64,000 bases of DNA from Anaerolineae bacterium (GTDB taxonomy: Bacteria > Chloroflexota > Anaerolineae > Aggregatilineales > Phototrophicaceae). A model generated the notes under the pieces. The model did no database searches. It saw only the letters and a list, made by a program, of their open reading frames with translations, and had not been told where the DNA came from. Below are positions 54,588 to 63,926 of this stretch, in pieces. The position numbers and the translations under genes were made by a program. The first letter of the stretch is position 1; each line of letters starts with the position of its first letter. The stretch is from NCBI GenBank assembly GCA_022820125.1, contig JAJEGA010000090.1, forward strand, positions 38,911-102,910. The letters are read 5' to 3'.

Positions 54588-55451
54588 ATGAAAAGACGAA
54601 CATTCTATATGTTCATGTCCCCCAGTCTGCTGGTCATGCTGGCGCTGATGGTCTTCCCTTTGCTCACCTCCGTCTGGCTCAGCACGCAGTATATGACCTT
54701 CCGCAATATCAATGAGCCGGAATTTGTCGGGCTGGCAAATTACATCGCGGTATTCGACGATCAGAAGTTCTGGGCTGCCTTCACTTTCACGATGACCTTC
54801 ATCGCCATCGCCGTGCCACTGCAGATCTTCACCGGCTTCCTGATCGCGGTCTTGCTTGATCAAGTCTCTCGGCGCATCCGCGGCGCCTATTTGGCTGCCT
54901 TCCTCATGCCCTTTATCGTCGTGCCCGTGGTTGGAACGTTGATGGTCAAACAGCTATTCGAATCGGGTGGCCTCGTCGCCTGGGCTTATCGCGAAATCAT
55001 CGGCTCGCGCTTTATCCTCACCGAGCAATCGGTCAAGTCGCTCATAATCATTCACGCGCTTTGGGCGGCGACGCCCTTCCCGCTGATCGTCTTCTTCGCC
55101 GGCTTGCAAACGCTGCCCGAAGAGCTGGTCGAAGCGTCGATGATCGACGGCGCTACCCGTCTGCGCCAGATCCGCTACATCATGATTCCCCATCTGCGCT
55201 CGCTCTTCGTCTTCGTCGGTTTGATCTCAATCATGGACGCCTACCGCGTCTTCGATAGCATCTTCGTGCTGACCGAGCAGAACCCGATTTACAAAGCGGA
55301 GGTGATGATGCTCTACACCTTCCGCACCGCCATGAGCGTGCAGCGCCTGGGCAAAGCCAACGCCATGTCGGTCATCACCGTCGTCATGATCCTGGTTGTG
55401 CTGGTGCCCTTCTTGCTGCGCACCTACAAAGAGCAGACCGAAGAGCGCTAA
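54588..55451 (+). CDS. Sugar ABC transporter permease (MalF/UgpA-like)
   Basis: A 287-residue permease with six helices. It has an N-terminal MSPSLLVMLALMVFPLL helix, VGLANYIAVF, and the EAA loop EELVEASMIDGATRLRQIRYI (quoted in part: EASMIDGA). ATG 54588 (MKRRTFYMF) gives the usual N-terminus. No ATPase lies in this operon, as is common for sugar importers that share one MsmK-type ATPase encoded elsewhere. Confidence 0.93.
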   Translation: MKRRTFYMFMSPSLLVMLALMVFPLLTSVWLSTQYMTFRNINEPEFVGLANYIAVFDDQKFWAAFTFTMTFIAIAVPLQIFTGFLIAVLLDQVSRRIRGAYLAAFLMPFIVVPVVGTLMVKQLFESGGLVAWAYREIIGSRFILTEQSVKSLIIIHALWAATPFPLIVFFAGLQTLPEELVEASMIDGATRLRQIRYIMIPHLRSLFVFVGLISIMDAYRVFDSIFVLTEQNPIYKAEVMMLYTFRTAMSVQRLGKANAMSVITVVMILVVLVPFLLRTYKEQTEER

Positions 55452-55452
55452 C

Positions 55453-56457
55453 ATGAAAAGAATCGAAAACCGTTACGCGCTTGCCTTCATCTACCTGCTG
55501 CTAACAGCTTACGCCATCTTCAGCGTCATTCCCTTTTTCTGGACGACCATCCAGTCCTTCAAGACGCCGCGACAAGCCAATTCCCGCGTGCCGCTATTCA
55601 TCTTCGAGCCGACGGCGGACAATTATACCGACCTCTGGCTGAAGGCGATTCCCGATGATCCCTTCTTTATCGCTATTGTGCTGGTGGCGATATTTGGCTT
55701 GCTGGTTTTGGTCGCCATCAACGCCCGCCGCTTCCCAATTTCACGCGGCTATGTTTACCTGGCTGTTCTCGCTCTCGGTTTTGCCGTCCTCTGGTCGATC
55801 CCGGGCTATATCAAGACGCAGACCTTCTACGACTATTTCCTCAACACCATCATCGTCACCGCCGGCACCATCTGCATCTCGATCTCCATCGGCTGCATGG
55901 CCGGCTATGGGCTGGCGCGCTACAGCGGCATCGCCGGCGTCGTCATTTTGGTGGCCGCGCTCGGCTTCCGCTCCTTGCCCGGCATGTCCTATATCCTGCC
56001 GTATTGGTGGTTCGGCCAGCGCTCGGGTTTGTACGACACACATATCCTGCTGATCATCACCCTGGTGGCGATCAATCAGCCATTCACCATTTGGATGCTG
56101 CGCAGCTTCTTCATGAATATCCCGAAAGAAATCGAAGAATCGGCGATGGTGGATGGCGCCAATCGCTTAACCGCTTTCATATCCGTCATCATTCCCATCA
56201 TGTGGCCTGGCATCATCTCGACCGCTCTGTTCACCTTGCTGCTGGCTTACAGCGATTTTCTGTTGGTGCGCATCTTGACTCAATCCAATTGGACGCTGAC
56301 TGTCGCTATCTCAAAATACGCCGCGGGCGAAGATCCCGGGCATATCACTTTGGCCGCGGCCGCCGCTGTTTCCGCCGCCGTGCCCATCATCATCGTGGTC
56401 TTCATCTTCCAGGGTCAACTGGTCAAGGGTCTTACCGCCGGCGCGGTCAAAGGCTGA
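55453..56457 (+). CDS. Sugar ABC transporter permease (MalG/UgpE-like)
   Basis: A 334-residue partner permease. It is longer than usual because of an extra pair of hydrophobic stretches near residues 70-115 (FIAIVLVAIFGLLVLVAI and VYLAVLALGFAVLWSI). The EAA loop is PKEIEESAMVDGANRLTAF. One base separates it from the previous stop, so translation is coupled. It forms the channel with MalF-like 54588-55451. Confidence 0.92.
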   Translation: MKRIENRYALAFIYLLLTAYAIFSVIPFFWTTIQSFKTPRQANSRVPLFIFEPTADNYTDLWLKAIPDDPFFIAIVLVAIFGLLVLVAINARRFPISRGYVYLAVLALGFAVLWSIPGYIKTQTFYDYFLNTIIVTAGTICISISIGCMAGYGLARYSGIAGVVILVAALGFRSLPGMSYILPYWWFGQRSGLYDTHILLIITLVAINQPFTIWMLRSFFMNIPKEIEESAMVDGANRLTAFISVIIPIMWPGIISTALFTLLLAYSDFLLVRILTQSNWTLTVAISKYAAGEDPGHITLAAAAAVSAAVPIIIVVFIFQGQLVKGLTAGAVKG

Positions 56458-56512
56458 TTCGCACTGGGCGGCGAGCTGCTGCCCCGCCTCCGTGAGCGAG
56501 AGGAGAAATGCC

Positions 56513-57595
56513 ATGTCCAATGTCATAAATCAAAAAAACAAAGACATCGTCTGGGATTATTGGCAGAAGCTTAATCATGTCGGCGTCGAAAACGCGCCGG
56601 CAACCATTCGCGCCGCCGTCCGTGACGATGTCGATTGGAATGGCTCGGCGCCCATTGATCAGATCATCGGCGCTGAAAATCTCATTTCGGGATTCTGGCT
56701 GCCGCTGCTGAATGCCTTCCCCGACCTCAAAATCAGACCCTACGTCTTCATGGGCGGTATCGAAACAGGCTTGTCGGAGTGGGCGGACGAAGCCGGGGGG
56801 GAGTGGGTCACCGGCTGCGGCTATCTGAGCGGGACATTCGTGAAGGACTGGCTGGGCATCCCCGCCAGCGGGAAAAAGACGAATATCTGGTTCGGTCAAT
56901 TCTATGTGATGCGCGAGGGCAAGATCGCCGCCAGCTACGTGCAGTACGACATCCTCTCGGTGATGCGCCAAGCCGGTTATCAAGTCCTGCCGCCTTCGCC
57001 CGGCTTTGACGGTGGGAAGATCCCCGGTCCGCTTGCCAAAGACGGCATTCTGCTCACCGAGCAAGACCCGCTGGAATCCCGCAAGAGCCTGCAACTGGTC
57101 CAAGCCATGGGCAAAGGCTTAATGCGCTATGTCCGCGGCCGCGATGGTGGCGATATGAGCCGCATGGAGCAGGACAAATACTGGCATAAAGACATGAAAT
57201 GGTATGGACCGAGCGGCATCGGCGGCTGCTTCACACTGGAAGAATTTGAAGACTTCCATCAGCGGAATTGGCTGCACGGCTTCGGCGACCGCCATCTGGA
57301 TATTGAGCGCGGCGGACGCAATATGGGATTCATCGGCGAAGGCGCCTATGCCTGCGGCGGCATCTGGGACGCGGCATTTTCCTACAGCAATGGCGATTAC
57401 GCCGGCATCCCCGCCACCGGGGAACTGCTGACCTTGCGCGACTTCGATTGGTGGAAGCGCGAAGGCGACTTCTTGATTGAGAACTGGGTGCCGATCGATA
57501 TGATTGATCTCTGCCGGCAGCTCGGCGTCGACCTTATGGAGCGCCTGCGCCAGCAAATCGAATTGCGAAAAGAATCGCCCGACCTCTTATGGTAG
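56513..57595 (+). CDS. Tandem SnoaL/NTF2-like domain protein
   Basis: A 360-residue protein with two NTF2-fold units. The first (about 8-155: IVWDYWQKLNHVG, GFWLPLLNAFPDL, MREGKIAASYVQYD) and the second (about 220-345: YWHKDMKWYGP, NWLHGFGDRH, REGDFLIENWVPIDM) both follow the SnoaL polyketide-cyclase/hydroxylase-like pattern of hydration and isomerase enzymes. Catalytic residues are not assigned. GAGGAGA sits 7 nt before ATG 56513; an in-frame GTG at 56492 is less likely. It lies 55 nt after the sugar permeases and probably shares their transcript, so it may modify the imported compound. Confidence 0.8.
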   Translation: MSNVINQKNKDIVWDYWQKLNHVGVENAPATIRAAVRDDVDWNGSAPIDQIIGAENLISGFWLPLLNAFPDLKIRPYVFMGGIETGLSEWADEAGGEWVTGCGYLSGTFVKDWLGIPASGKKTNIWFGQFYVMREGKIAASYVQYDILSVMRQAGYQVLPPSPGFDGGKIPGPLAKDGILLTEQDPLESRKSLQLVQAMGKGLMRYVRGRDGGDMSRMEQDKYWHKDMKWYGPSGIGGCFTLEEFEDFHQRNWLHGFGDRHLDIERGGRNMGFIGEGAYACGGIWDAAFSYSNGDYAGIPATGELLTLRDFDWWKREGDFLIENWVPIDMIDLCRQLGVDLMERLRQQIELRKESPDLLW

Positions 57596-57683
57596 AAGCG
57601 TCGCCCAACCAGCTGGCAACAATTGTAGGGCTTGTCCGATAGTGTGCAAACCTGAAGGTATTGAATAAATGTAGGGCACTCAA

Positions 57684-57795
57684 CCCCCACCCCAAACCCC
57701 TCCCCCATAAAGAGGAAGGGGCTTATTTGCGCGAATCTAGGATTCCTTAGCTCCTCTTCCCTCCTTGTGGGGGAAGGGGCCGGGATGGGGGGCTG
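57684..57795. repeat. Two family B hairpins (copies 7 and 8)
   Basis: CCCCTCCCCCAT..AGGAAGGGGC (57684-57724) and CTCCTCTTCCCTCC..GGGGGAAGGGGC (57748-57795). These are the only family B copies in the window not at a binding-protein/permease junction; they lie between convergent genes. Confidence 0.75.
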
Positions 57796-57831
57796 ATTTG
57801 AGCGCCACGCAGCCATTAGCGGACAAGCCTT

Positions 57832-57898
57832 GCAGGCACCCCCCTTGGTTCGCCCGCAGACACGCAGTAATTGTAGGGGCTACCCATTGGGTCGCCCG
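57832..57898 (+). repeat. Two family A palindromes
   Basis: A diverged copy at 57832-57858 and a good copy at 57873-57898, the latter ending 12 nt from the end of the permease gene on the other strand. Confidence 0.75.
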
Positions 57899-57909
57899 AA
57901 CATGTCCGC

Positions 57910-60534
57910 CTACCCCGGCGACCGCGCCGCCCGCACCGACACAAAGGTGAACATCAGCAGGGTCGCAAAGTAAAGCGCGGCGCCGACCCAGGTGAGCGTC
58001 TCGCCATTGCCGGCAAACATCATGAAAGCCGCAACAACTGTGAATATGCCAATCACGAATATGATAGGCTGGCTTACTGAGGACTTCAGCGCCCCGTCAT
58101 CCGCCGTTGACTCGCCGTCCACGATATAGCCCTGCTCTTCCAGTCGCTCGCGCGATTCCGGATCGACATCGGCGTAACCGCCGCCAACCCAGCTCGCCAT
58201 CTTTTGCAGCCCGAAGCCGACCGCGCTCGTTTCCTGATGCACCAGCACCACCGGCGTCTGCGTTCGATCGGCGATCATAAAGGGTGTGTTGCCGAAGAGC
58301 CGCTGCTGATAACCGGGGTCGCGCGTTTCGCCCAAGGCGACGTAATCGTAATCCTGCGCCGCTTCCACGATCGCGTCAATGCGATCACGCGCGATTTCGG
58401 TGATCAAGTTGACCTGCGCGCCGGCCATCTTCAATTCGTCAATTTCGCGCTGCAGCGTCCTGGTCATGCGGTCGCGCTCAACTTGGGGCGTATCCACCGA
58501 AAAGACGTGCAGCAGGTCCAGCGCCAATTCCGCCGGCGAAAACTGTTGAATCAGCCGCAGCGAATAACCCACCTGGCGCGGCTCCGCCACCGGCATCAGG
58601 ATGCGCTGCGCCGCTGCGGTATCGCCCGGCTGCAGCATCAGCACATCGCAATTGACCTCGCTCAAGACCTGGTCGATATTGTTGCCAACTGTGGTCGCGC
58701 TATCGGGATCCTTCACACCCTGCCAGCCGATCACCAACAGATCAGCCCGCTGCTCCCGCGCGGTATCGATGATCGCCGGCGCCACCCGCCGCGCCACGCG
58801 CACAATGTACTCCACGGCCACGTCTTCATCGCGCACCATCGAGATGGCTTGTTCCTGCAAGGCTTCGCTGGCGTCCAGATAATGATAGCCGGAGGACAGC
58901 GGCGTCGGCGAGGGCACGGTTACGATATGCAGCAGCGTCACCTTGCCCTGGTGCGCCTTGGCGGCATGCACCGCCGGCGGCAACAGGGTCGAGAGCGAAT
59001 CAGGATTGGCGAGCGGCACCAAGACGCGGTAAGGCGCGTCCTGCGTCGGCGTCATCAACTCGGTCTGCTGCACAACGGGCGTACGGTGCGCCCGTTCTTG
59101 CCGCGGGCGCGCATACAAGTAATAGATCAAGAAGCCGCCGCCAATCCAAACTGCGGCGTAAATCCAGGCGATGATCGACACATTAAACAGCGAAAGCAGC
59201 AAAAGGAACTGCATGCCGATCGCGATCATCGGCAAGATGGGGAAGAAGGGCAGCAGGAAGCCGTATTTCAGGTCCTTGCCATATTTGCTTCGAATGGTGA
59301 TGACCGCCAGGTTCACCTGCAAGAAGAGCAGAATGAACATGATATCGGCGGATGCCGCCACATCTTCAATCGGCAGCGTTAGCGCCACGAAGAGGATCAA
59401 CACGCCAGACCAACCCAAGGCGATATGGGGTGTGCGCGTCTTGGCGCTGACGCTGGAGAAGCTGTCGGGAAGCGCCCGATCCCGCCCCATCGCGAATGAT
59501 ACCCGCGTTGACGAAAAGGTAGTCGCGTTCAGCGCGCTCATCGTCGAAAGCAGACCGCCAATCATAATCAGGAACAAACCCAGCGGCATGAACTGGTCGG
59601 CGGCGCGGGCGATGCCGATCTCGCCCAGTTCGCCCAGCCATTCGTGGATTGGCTGCCCCTGCGGCGGGTCAACCGCCCCGATGACCACAAAAGCCACCAG
59701 CATATAAATCGGCACGACGATCGCCAGCGACAAGAAAACGGCGCGCGGGATGTTCTTCCGCGGGTCCTTCACCTCCTCCCCCGCCTGCACGATGATCTCA
59801 TAACCCTCAAAAGCGATGAATGTCAAACCCATCGCGCTGACGATGCCGATGATTTCGTTGGGCGCGAATGGCTGAAAGTTCTCAAAGCGCGCCGGATCGC
59901 CGAAGATGACGAACATGCCGCTGACGATGAAAATGCCGATGATGATCACTTTCAGCACGGTCACGATATTGCCTACCGCGCCCGTCTCTGATGTGCCTTT
60001 GTAATTGATGTATAGGAAGAGCAATACGATGAGGACGGCAAAGATTTTCTGCACCAGGTCGGCTTCGGTTAATTCGATCCCGAAAGGCAAATGCATCGGT
60101 CCCGTCAGAAAGACGCCAATATGCGCGTCATGATGCGCCGCCGGATCGAGGAACAAAATCCGCAGCAGCTCATAAATGAAACCGCCGAAGCCGACGCCGT
60201 ACAAGCTGCCCGCCACCGCATGGGCGAACCAACTCATCCAGCCCGCCAGGAAGCCGTTTGGTCCCGGCAAGCCCTCTTTCACCCACAGGTAGCCGCCGCC
60301 CGCTTCCGGGATCGCCGAGCCTAGCTCCGCATAGACCATCGCCGTCAATACCGTGATGACCCCGTTCATGGCGAAAGCCAGTATCAGCGCGGGACCGGCG
60401 GTGCCGGCGGCGATGCCAGTCAAGACGAAGATGCCGGCGCCAATCATCGCGCCGACGCCGATCATCGTGATATCGAACAAGCCAAGATTGCGAACCAACC
60501 CGACGCGCTGTGATGCCTCAGGCGAAGATGCCAT
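57910..60534 (-). CDS. APC-family amino-acid permease with C-terminal UspA domains
   Basis: An 874-residue fusion. Residues about 15-470 form an APC amino-acid transporter (GVGAMIGAGIFVLTGIAAG in helix 1, the usual substrate-backbone loop; AFEGYEIIVQAGEEVKDPRKNIP after helix 6, quoted by its ends). Two universal-stress-protein-like domains follow (about 500-640, PYRVLVPLANPDS...; about 645-790, RILMPVAEPRQ...), each with Usp strand patterns such as LLVIGWQG. Two more hydrophobic helices lie at the very end (about 815-865). It imports cationic or neutral amino acids; the Usp part probably senses nucleotides. The terminal helices after the Usp domains are unusual for the family. Confidence 0.9.
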   Translation of the reverse strand: MASSPEASQRVGLVRNLGLFDITMIGVGAMIGAGIFVLTGIAAGTAGPALILAFAMNGVITVLTAMVYAELGSAIPEAGGGYLWVKEGLPGPNGFLAGWMSWFAHAVAGSLYGVGFGGFIYELLRILFLDPAAHHDAHIGVFLTGPMHLPFGIELTEADLVQKIFAVLIVLLFLYINYKGTSETGAVGNIVTVLKVIIIGIFIVSGMFVIFGDPARFENFQPFAPNEIIGIVSAMGLTFIAFEGYEIIVQAGEEVKDPRKNIPRAVFLSLAIVVPIYMLVAFVVIGAVDPPQGQPIHEWLGELGEIGIARAADQFMPLGLFLIMIGGLLSTMSALNATTFSSTRVSFAMGRDRALPDSFSSVSAKTRTPHIALGWSGVLILFVALTLPIEDVAASADIMFILLFLQVNLAVITIRSKYGKDLKYGFLLPFFPILPMIAIGMQFLLLLSLFNVSIIAWIYAAVWIGGGFLIYYLYARPRQERAHRTPVVQQTELMTPTQDAPYRVLVPLANPDSLSTLLPPAVHAAKAHQGKVTLLHIVTVPSPTPLSSGYHYLDASEALQEQAISMVRDEDVAVEYIVRVARRVAPAIIDTAREQRADLLVIGWQGVKDPDSATTVGNNIDQVLSEVNCDVLMLQPGDTAAAQRILMPVAEPRQVGYSLRLIQQFSPAELALDLLHVFSVDTPQVERDRMTRTLQREIDELKMAGAQVNLITEIARDRIDAIVEAAQDYDYVALGETRDPGYQQRLFGNTPFMIADRTQTPVVLVHQETSAVGFGLQKMASWVGGGYADVDPESRERLEEQGYIVDGESTADDGALKSSVSQPIIFVIGIFTVVAAFMMFAGNGETLTWVGAALYFATLLMFTFVSVRAARSPG

Positions 60535-60663
60535 GGTCAGATTCCCTCGTCAGGCCAACAAAATAAAACTGTTACAGCCGTTTGCCATGACGGCAGCGTA
60601 CAAGTATCACTTTATCCCAAACCTGAGGCATTTGACAAGTACGCGCCGCCTCGTGCGGCAATC

Positions 60664-60690
60664 GTAGGGACGACCTCTCAGGTCGCCCGC
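60664..60690 (+). repeat. Family A palindrome
   Basis: GTAGGGACGACCTCTCAGGTCGCCCGC-type copy (stem GCGACC-like halves) just left of the duplicated araA tail. Confidence 0.8.
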
Positions 60691-60717
60691 AAAGCGCAGG
60701 TCATCGGGTTCTAGCCA

Positions 60718-60839
60718 CCCAACTTATACGCCAAATCATTCCAGCGGAGCTCGTTCTTGAACGCGCGCAACTCCGTCGACTCATCAATCTGTACATACTC
60801 GACGCCAGCCATCTCGCTGAAATCGTAGAGATGCTCGGG
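60718..60839 (-). repeat. Displaced duplicate of the araA 3' end (left direct repeat)
   Basis: 122 bp identical to 62349-62470 except at one base (T at 60772, G at 62403). It encodes the last ~40 codons of L-arabinose isomerase with no gene body attached. In the araA frame the tail reads ...KLGG followed by TAG at 60712-60714, whereas the intact gene uses different glycine codons and TGA. It is the expected remnant if DNA carrying its own araA tail inserted at the gene's 3' end. Confidence 0.92.
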
Positions 60840-60872
60840 GCCCCAACGTTTGCTGCGATGACAAAGATGAGT

Positions 60873-62234
60873 TCACTCACGTGGAGTGATCCAACTATCG
60901 TAGCTGGCCTTGAGCGATGCAGGAATGCTTGCGATATCCAGGCTTGAGACTAGCTTGCGGAATTTGTCATTACAGCGTGCGTATTGTTGCATCCGTTCAG
61001 CAAGCATATTCCAATGTGATGGCAGCTTCAGCATTAGTTCTATCTCCTTCGCCGAAAAACCCTTTACCATCCTAGAGTAGTATGTGTCAGCGGCAAAGGA
61101 AGTACCGAATGCATTACCAACTGAACACGTAATCACCGTCTCCACGAATTCAGGTTTGGCTGTGTCAGGTACTTGCTGTTGCGAAACGACTTCAAAGAGA
61201 CGCTCTGCAAACGGAAGCTCGTTGTGGAAATTATGCCATTCTTGGTGAACTCTCATCAAGTTTTTACAGGCATTCGAAACAATAACGTGGCGCTCTGACT
61301 TGTCAAGCACATCCAGCAAGCCAAGTTGCTCGAAAAATAGTCTTGATTTTGTCTGTCTTTCGGTATCTCCCTTTCCAGCATATTCGCTGTGCTGATTGAT
61401 AAGAGCCGACTTTATGCCCTGCGAGAAGTGCGTTTCGATCGAGATTTTGCAGATCTCTAGTGCGTTTACTCTGGCGTGTTCCTGCTGACTTGGGTCGCAA
61501 TGAATCCCGTGAAGTGTACGGAATATCATCACGCGTTGTGCTGCATGTGTCCCCTCAATTCGATCCTGCCAATGCCGCATTTGCTCCTCAGAGAATCTCC
61601 CGTTCTTTATTGCCCGAATCAACTCTTGTATATCTATGCCCTTCGGATTGTCATCACTACTCCATGCATATGTCAAAACGTTGTTGATAAAGTTTTGAAC
61701 TTCGTACTCGGTCAGCGGCCCAATTGGTGGATGCGCCGCGGAGAAATGATTCCTGACATCTCGGCATTGATTAAGCCTGAAATACGCATCTTCCGAAAGC
61801 AGGTTGAGATTAAGGCATAGCTGAATCAGGTCTGAATCTCGCATTTGTAGGAGCTTGCTTTCGTCGAATTCTTGGTCATTCGTTACTTTCGACACTACTC
61901 CTACTCCGTACTGAAGTACACGCTCGCGCAGACCAGTTACGGCTAGATTCCATGCGTAATTTACCGCACCGTCGAACAGTCCTGCTGAGATAGCAATGCA
62001 CATCTTGACGTGCATATCTGTTACGGTCTCCGGTGAAATGGAAGAGAGAAGTCTTGGCAGACTATTCCATAGAAATGAAATCTGCTCGTTCGATGGCAGC
62101 ACACTTCTTGAGACTCCGAACGAGTTTGTCAAAACGTCCAAGAATGGCGCTGTAGTGTCGTTTGTAGTGGGAAGGTGTCTAATTGAGCCTTCCAATGCTT
62201 GCTGTTTTGTCACTTGGTTGCTTATACACGCCAT
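60873..62234 (-). CDS. Uncharacterised helical protein, possible HEPN domain
   Basis: A 453-residue protein that I do not recognise by family. It is predicted mostly helical. Residues about 70-195 include a helix DGAVNYAWNLAVTGLRERV and, later, NQCRDVRNHFSAAHPP, which matches the R-x(4-6)-H motif of HEPN ribonuclease domains (R158-D-V-R-N-H163, or R161...H168). The rest has no motif that I can name. I start at ATG 62234, with AGAGG 7 nt upstream; a GTG at 62273 is in frame. It is the only gene in an AT-richer insert of about 1.5 kb at the end of araA, bounded by a duplicated araA tail. A stand-alone toxin or phage-defence gene is plausible but unproven. Confidence 0.7.
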   Translation of the reverse strand: MACISNQVTKQQALEGSIRHLPTTNDTTAPFLDVLTNSFGVSRSVLPSNEQISFLWNSLPRLLSSISPETVTDMHVKMCIAISAGLFDGAVNYAWNLAVTGLRERVLQYGVGVVSKVTNDQEFDESKLLQMRDSDLIQLCLNLNLLSEDAYFRLNQCRDVRNHFSAAHPPIGPLTEYEVQNFINNVLTYAWSSDDNPKGIDIQELIRAIKNGRFSEEQMRHWQDRIEGTHAAQRVMIFRTLHGIHCDPSQQEHARVNALEICKISIETHFSQGIKSALINQHSEYAGKGDTERQTKSRLFFEQLGLLDVLDKSERHVIVSNACKNLMRVHQEWHNFHNELPFAERLFEVVSQQQVPDTAKPEFVETVITCSVGNAFGTSFAADTYYSRMVKGFSAKEIELMLKLPSHWNMLAERMQQYARCNDKFRKLVSSLDIASIPASLKASYDSWITPRE

Positions 62235-62341
62235 AGTTCGACCTCTTCTCCACCATCTGCCATTGTCACCCACAATACAATATTATTCGCGGAACAATAT
62301 CGCCGAGTATCGAAACGCAGGCCAGAATGCCATGCACTGCC

Positions 62342-63838
62342 TCATCCTCCCAACTTATACGCCAAATCATTCCAGCGGAGCTCGTTCTTGAACGCGCGCA
62401 ACGCCGTCGACTCATCAATCTGTACATACTCGACGCCAGCCATCTCGCTGAAATCGTAGAGATGCTCGGGACGCAGCGCCTGGCTGAACACCGTGTGATG
62501 CGCGCCGCCGGCGTAGATCCAAGCAGCCGCGCCAACCGACAGATTGGGATGGGGCCGCCACAAAGCGCGCGCCACTGGCAGCTTCGGCAGCGGCGCCTCC
62601 GGCTCGATCACATCGACTGTGTTGACGATCATGCGGAAGCGATCGCCCATATCGATCAGCGAGGCATTTAGCGCATCCCCCGCCGCCGTGTTGAAGATCA
62701 GCCGCGCCGGATCCGCTTTGCCGCCGATGCCCAGCGGATGCGCCTCCAGGCTCGGCTGCTCCGCGGCGATGCTCGGGCAGATCTCCAGCATGTGCGCGCC
62801 CAGCACCGCCATATTATCGGGGTGGAAATGGTAGGTGTAATCCTCCATAAATGACGTGCCGCCATCCAGCCCCTCAGCCATCACCTTCAGCGAGCGCAGC
62901 AGCGCCGCCGTCTTCCAATCGCCCTCCGCGCCGAAGCCGTAGCCCGCTTCCATCAAGCGCTGCGCCGCCAAGCCCGGCAGCTGCGCCAAGCCATGCAAAT
63001 CCTCAAAGGTCGTGGTGAAAGCGGTGAAACCGCCATCGCTTAGAAACTGCGCCAAGCCGATCTCAATCCGCGCCGCCTCGCGCACCGACTCGTGTCTCTC
63101 CCCGCCTTTGCGCAAATCGGGCGCCATGCGATAGGCGCTCTCGTATTCGGCGGCCAGCGCGTCAATCGCAGCATCGCTCACCTGATTCACCACAGCAACC
63201 AAATCGCCAAGCCCATAGCCATTCACCGAATAACCAAATTGCGCCTGCGCCGCCACCTTGTCGCCTTCGGTCACGGCCACCGAGCGCATATTGTCGCCGA
63301 AGCGCGCCACCTTGATGCGCCCGGTCTCGCCCCAGGCGGCGGCCGCCCGCGCCCAGACGCCAATCTGATCTTGCACATTTTCCGCGCGCCAATGCCCGAC
63401 CACCACCTTGCGACGCAACCGCAGCCGGCTCATGATGAAGCCGAATTCGCGGTCGCCGTGCGCCGCCTGGTTGAGGTTCATGAAATCCATATCAATTTCG
63501 GACCAGGGGATGTCGCGGTTATATTGCGTATGCAAATGCAGCAGCGGCTTCTGCAGCGCCGCCAGCCCGGCGATCCAATTCTTCGCCGGCGAGAAGGTGT
63601 GCATCCACGCGATCACCCCGATGCAGCGCGCGTCGTTGTTCGCCTCGCTGCAAACCCCGGCGATCGCTTCCGCCGTCGTCAAAACCGGCTTGAAGGCGAC
63701 GCTTACCGGAATCGACGCCGCCGCGCTGAGATGCGCCGCGATCTCGCGCGAATTTCGCCCCACCTGCTCAATCGCTTCCGGTCCGTACAGATGCTGGCTG
63801 CCGGTCAGAAACCAAACTTGATAATCGCTAAGCGCCAT
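62342..63838 (-). CDS. araA: L-arabinose isomerase
   Basis: A 498-residue enzyme converting L-arabinose to L-ribulose with Mn2+. The four metal ligands known from E. coli AraA are visible: Glu in [10 protein letters not shown], Glu in [10 protein letters not shown], His in LGAHMLEIC and His in GGAHHTVFS. The N-terminal [13 protein letters not shown] and [10 protein letters not shown] are diagnostic. The length is normal. The last ~40 codons are duplicated at 60.7-60.8 kb; the intact gene therefore carries one of two nearly identical tails. No araB or araD lies in the window. Confidence 0.96.
   Translation of the reverse strand: MALSDYQVWFLTGSQHLYGPEAIEQVGRNSREIAAHLSAAASIPVSVAFKPVLTTAEAIAGVCSEANNDARCIGVIAWMHTFSPAKNWIAGLAALQKPLLHLHTQYNRDIPWSEIDMDFMNLNQAAHGDREFGFIMSRLRLRRKVVVGHWRAENVQDQIGVWARAAAAWGETGRIKVARFGDNMRSVAVTEGDKVAAQAQFGYSVNGYGLGDLVAVVNQVSDAAIDALAAEYESAYRMAPDLRKGGERHESVREAARIEIGLAQFLSDGGFTAFTTTFEDLHGLAQLPGLAAQRLMEAGYGFGAEGDWKTAALLRSLKVMAEGLDGGTSFMEDYTYHFHPDNMAVLGAHMLEICPSIAAEQPSLEAHPLGIGGKADPARLIFNTAAGDALNASLIDMGDRFRMIVNTVDVIEPEAPLPKLPVARALWRPHPNLSVGAAAWIYAGGAHHTVFSQALRPEHLYDFSEMAGVEYVQIDESTALRAFKNELRWNDLAYKLGG
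62349..62470 (-). repeat. araA 3' end, right copy of the 122-bp direct repeat
   Basis: This copy is part of the intact araA gene. Together with 60718-60839 it brackets about 1.5 kb of extra DNA. The one difference between copies is T60772 versus G62403 (Glu versus Ala codon in the araA frame). Homology stops sharply on both sides (at 60840/62471 and just beyond 60718/62349). Confidence 0.92.
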
Positions 63839-63926
63839 GTCCCCGCTTCCTTACAATTGACGACCAAGAAATTCTCTGCGCCCTCAGTAAGTCCAATAAA
63901 ATAATGCAACAAAATGAAGGAACGTC

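Larger units (their letters stand above)
57596..57909. other. Intergenic region of 314 bp made mostly of repeats
   Basis: A convergent gap between the SnoaL-like gene and the amino-acid permease. It contains family B hairpins at 57684-57724 and 57748-57795, family A elements at 57832-57858 and 57873-57898, and fragments beginning GTAGGGC near 57624 and 57671. No coding region was seen. Confidence 0.8.

Noticed and set aside
60718..62470. Insertion sequence bounded by 122-bp direct repeats
   Set aside because: No transposase or terminal inverted repeats are seen, and the repeats are coding sequence of araA rather than element ends.
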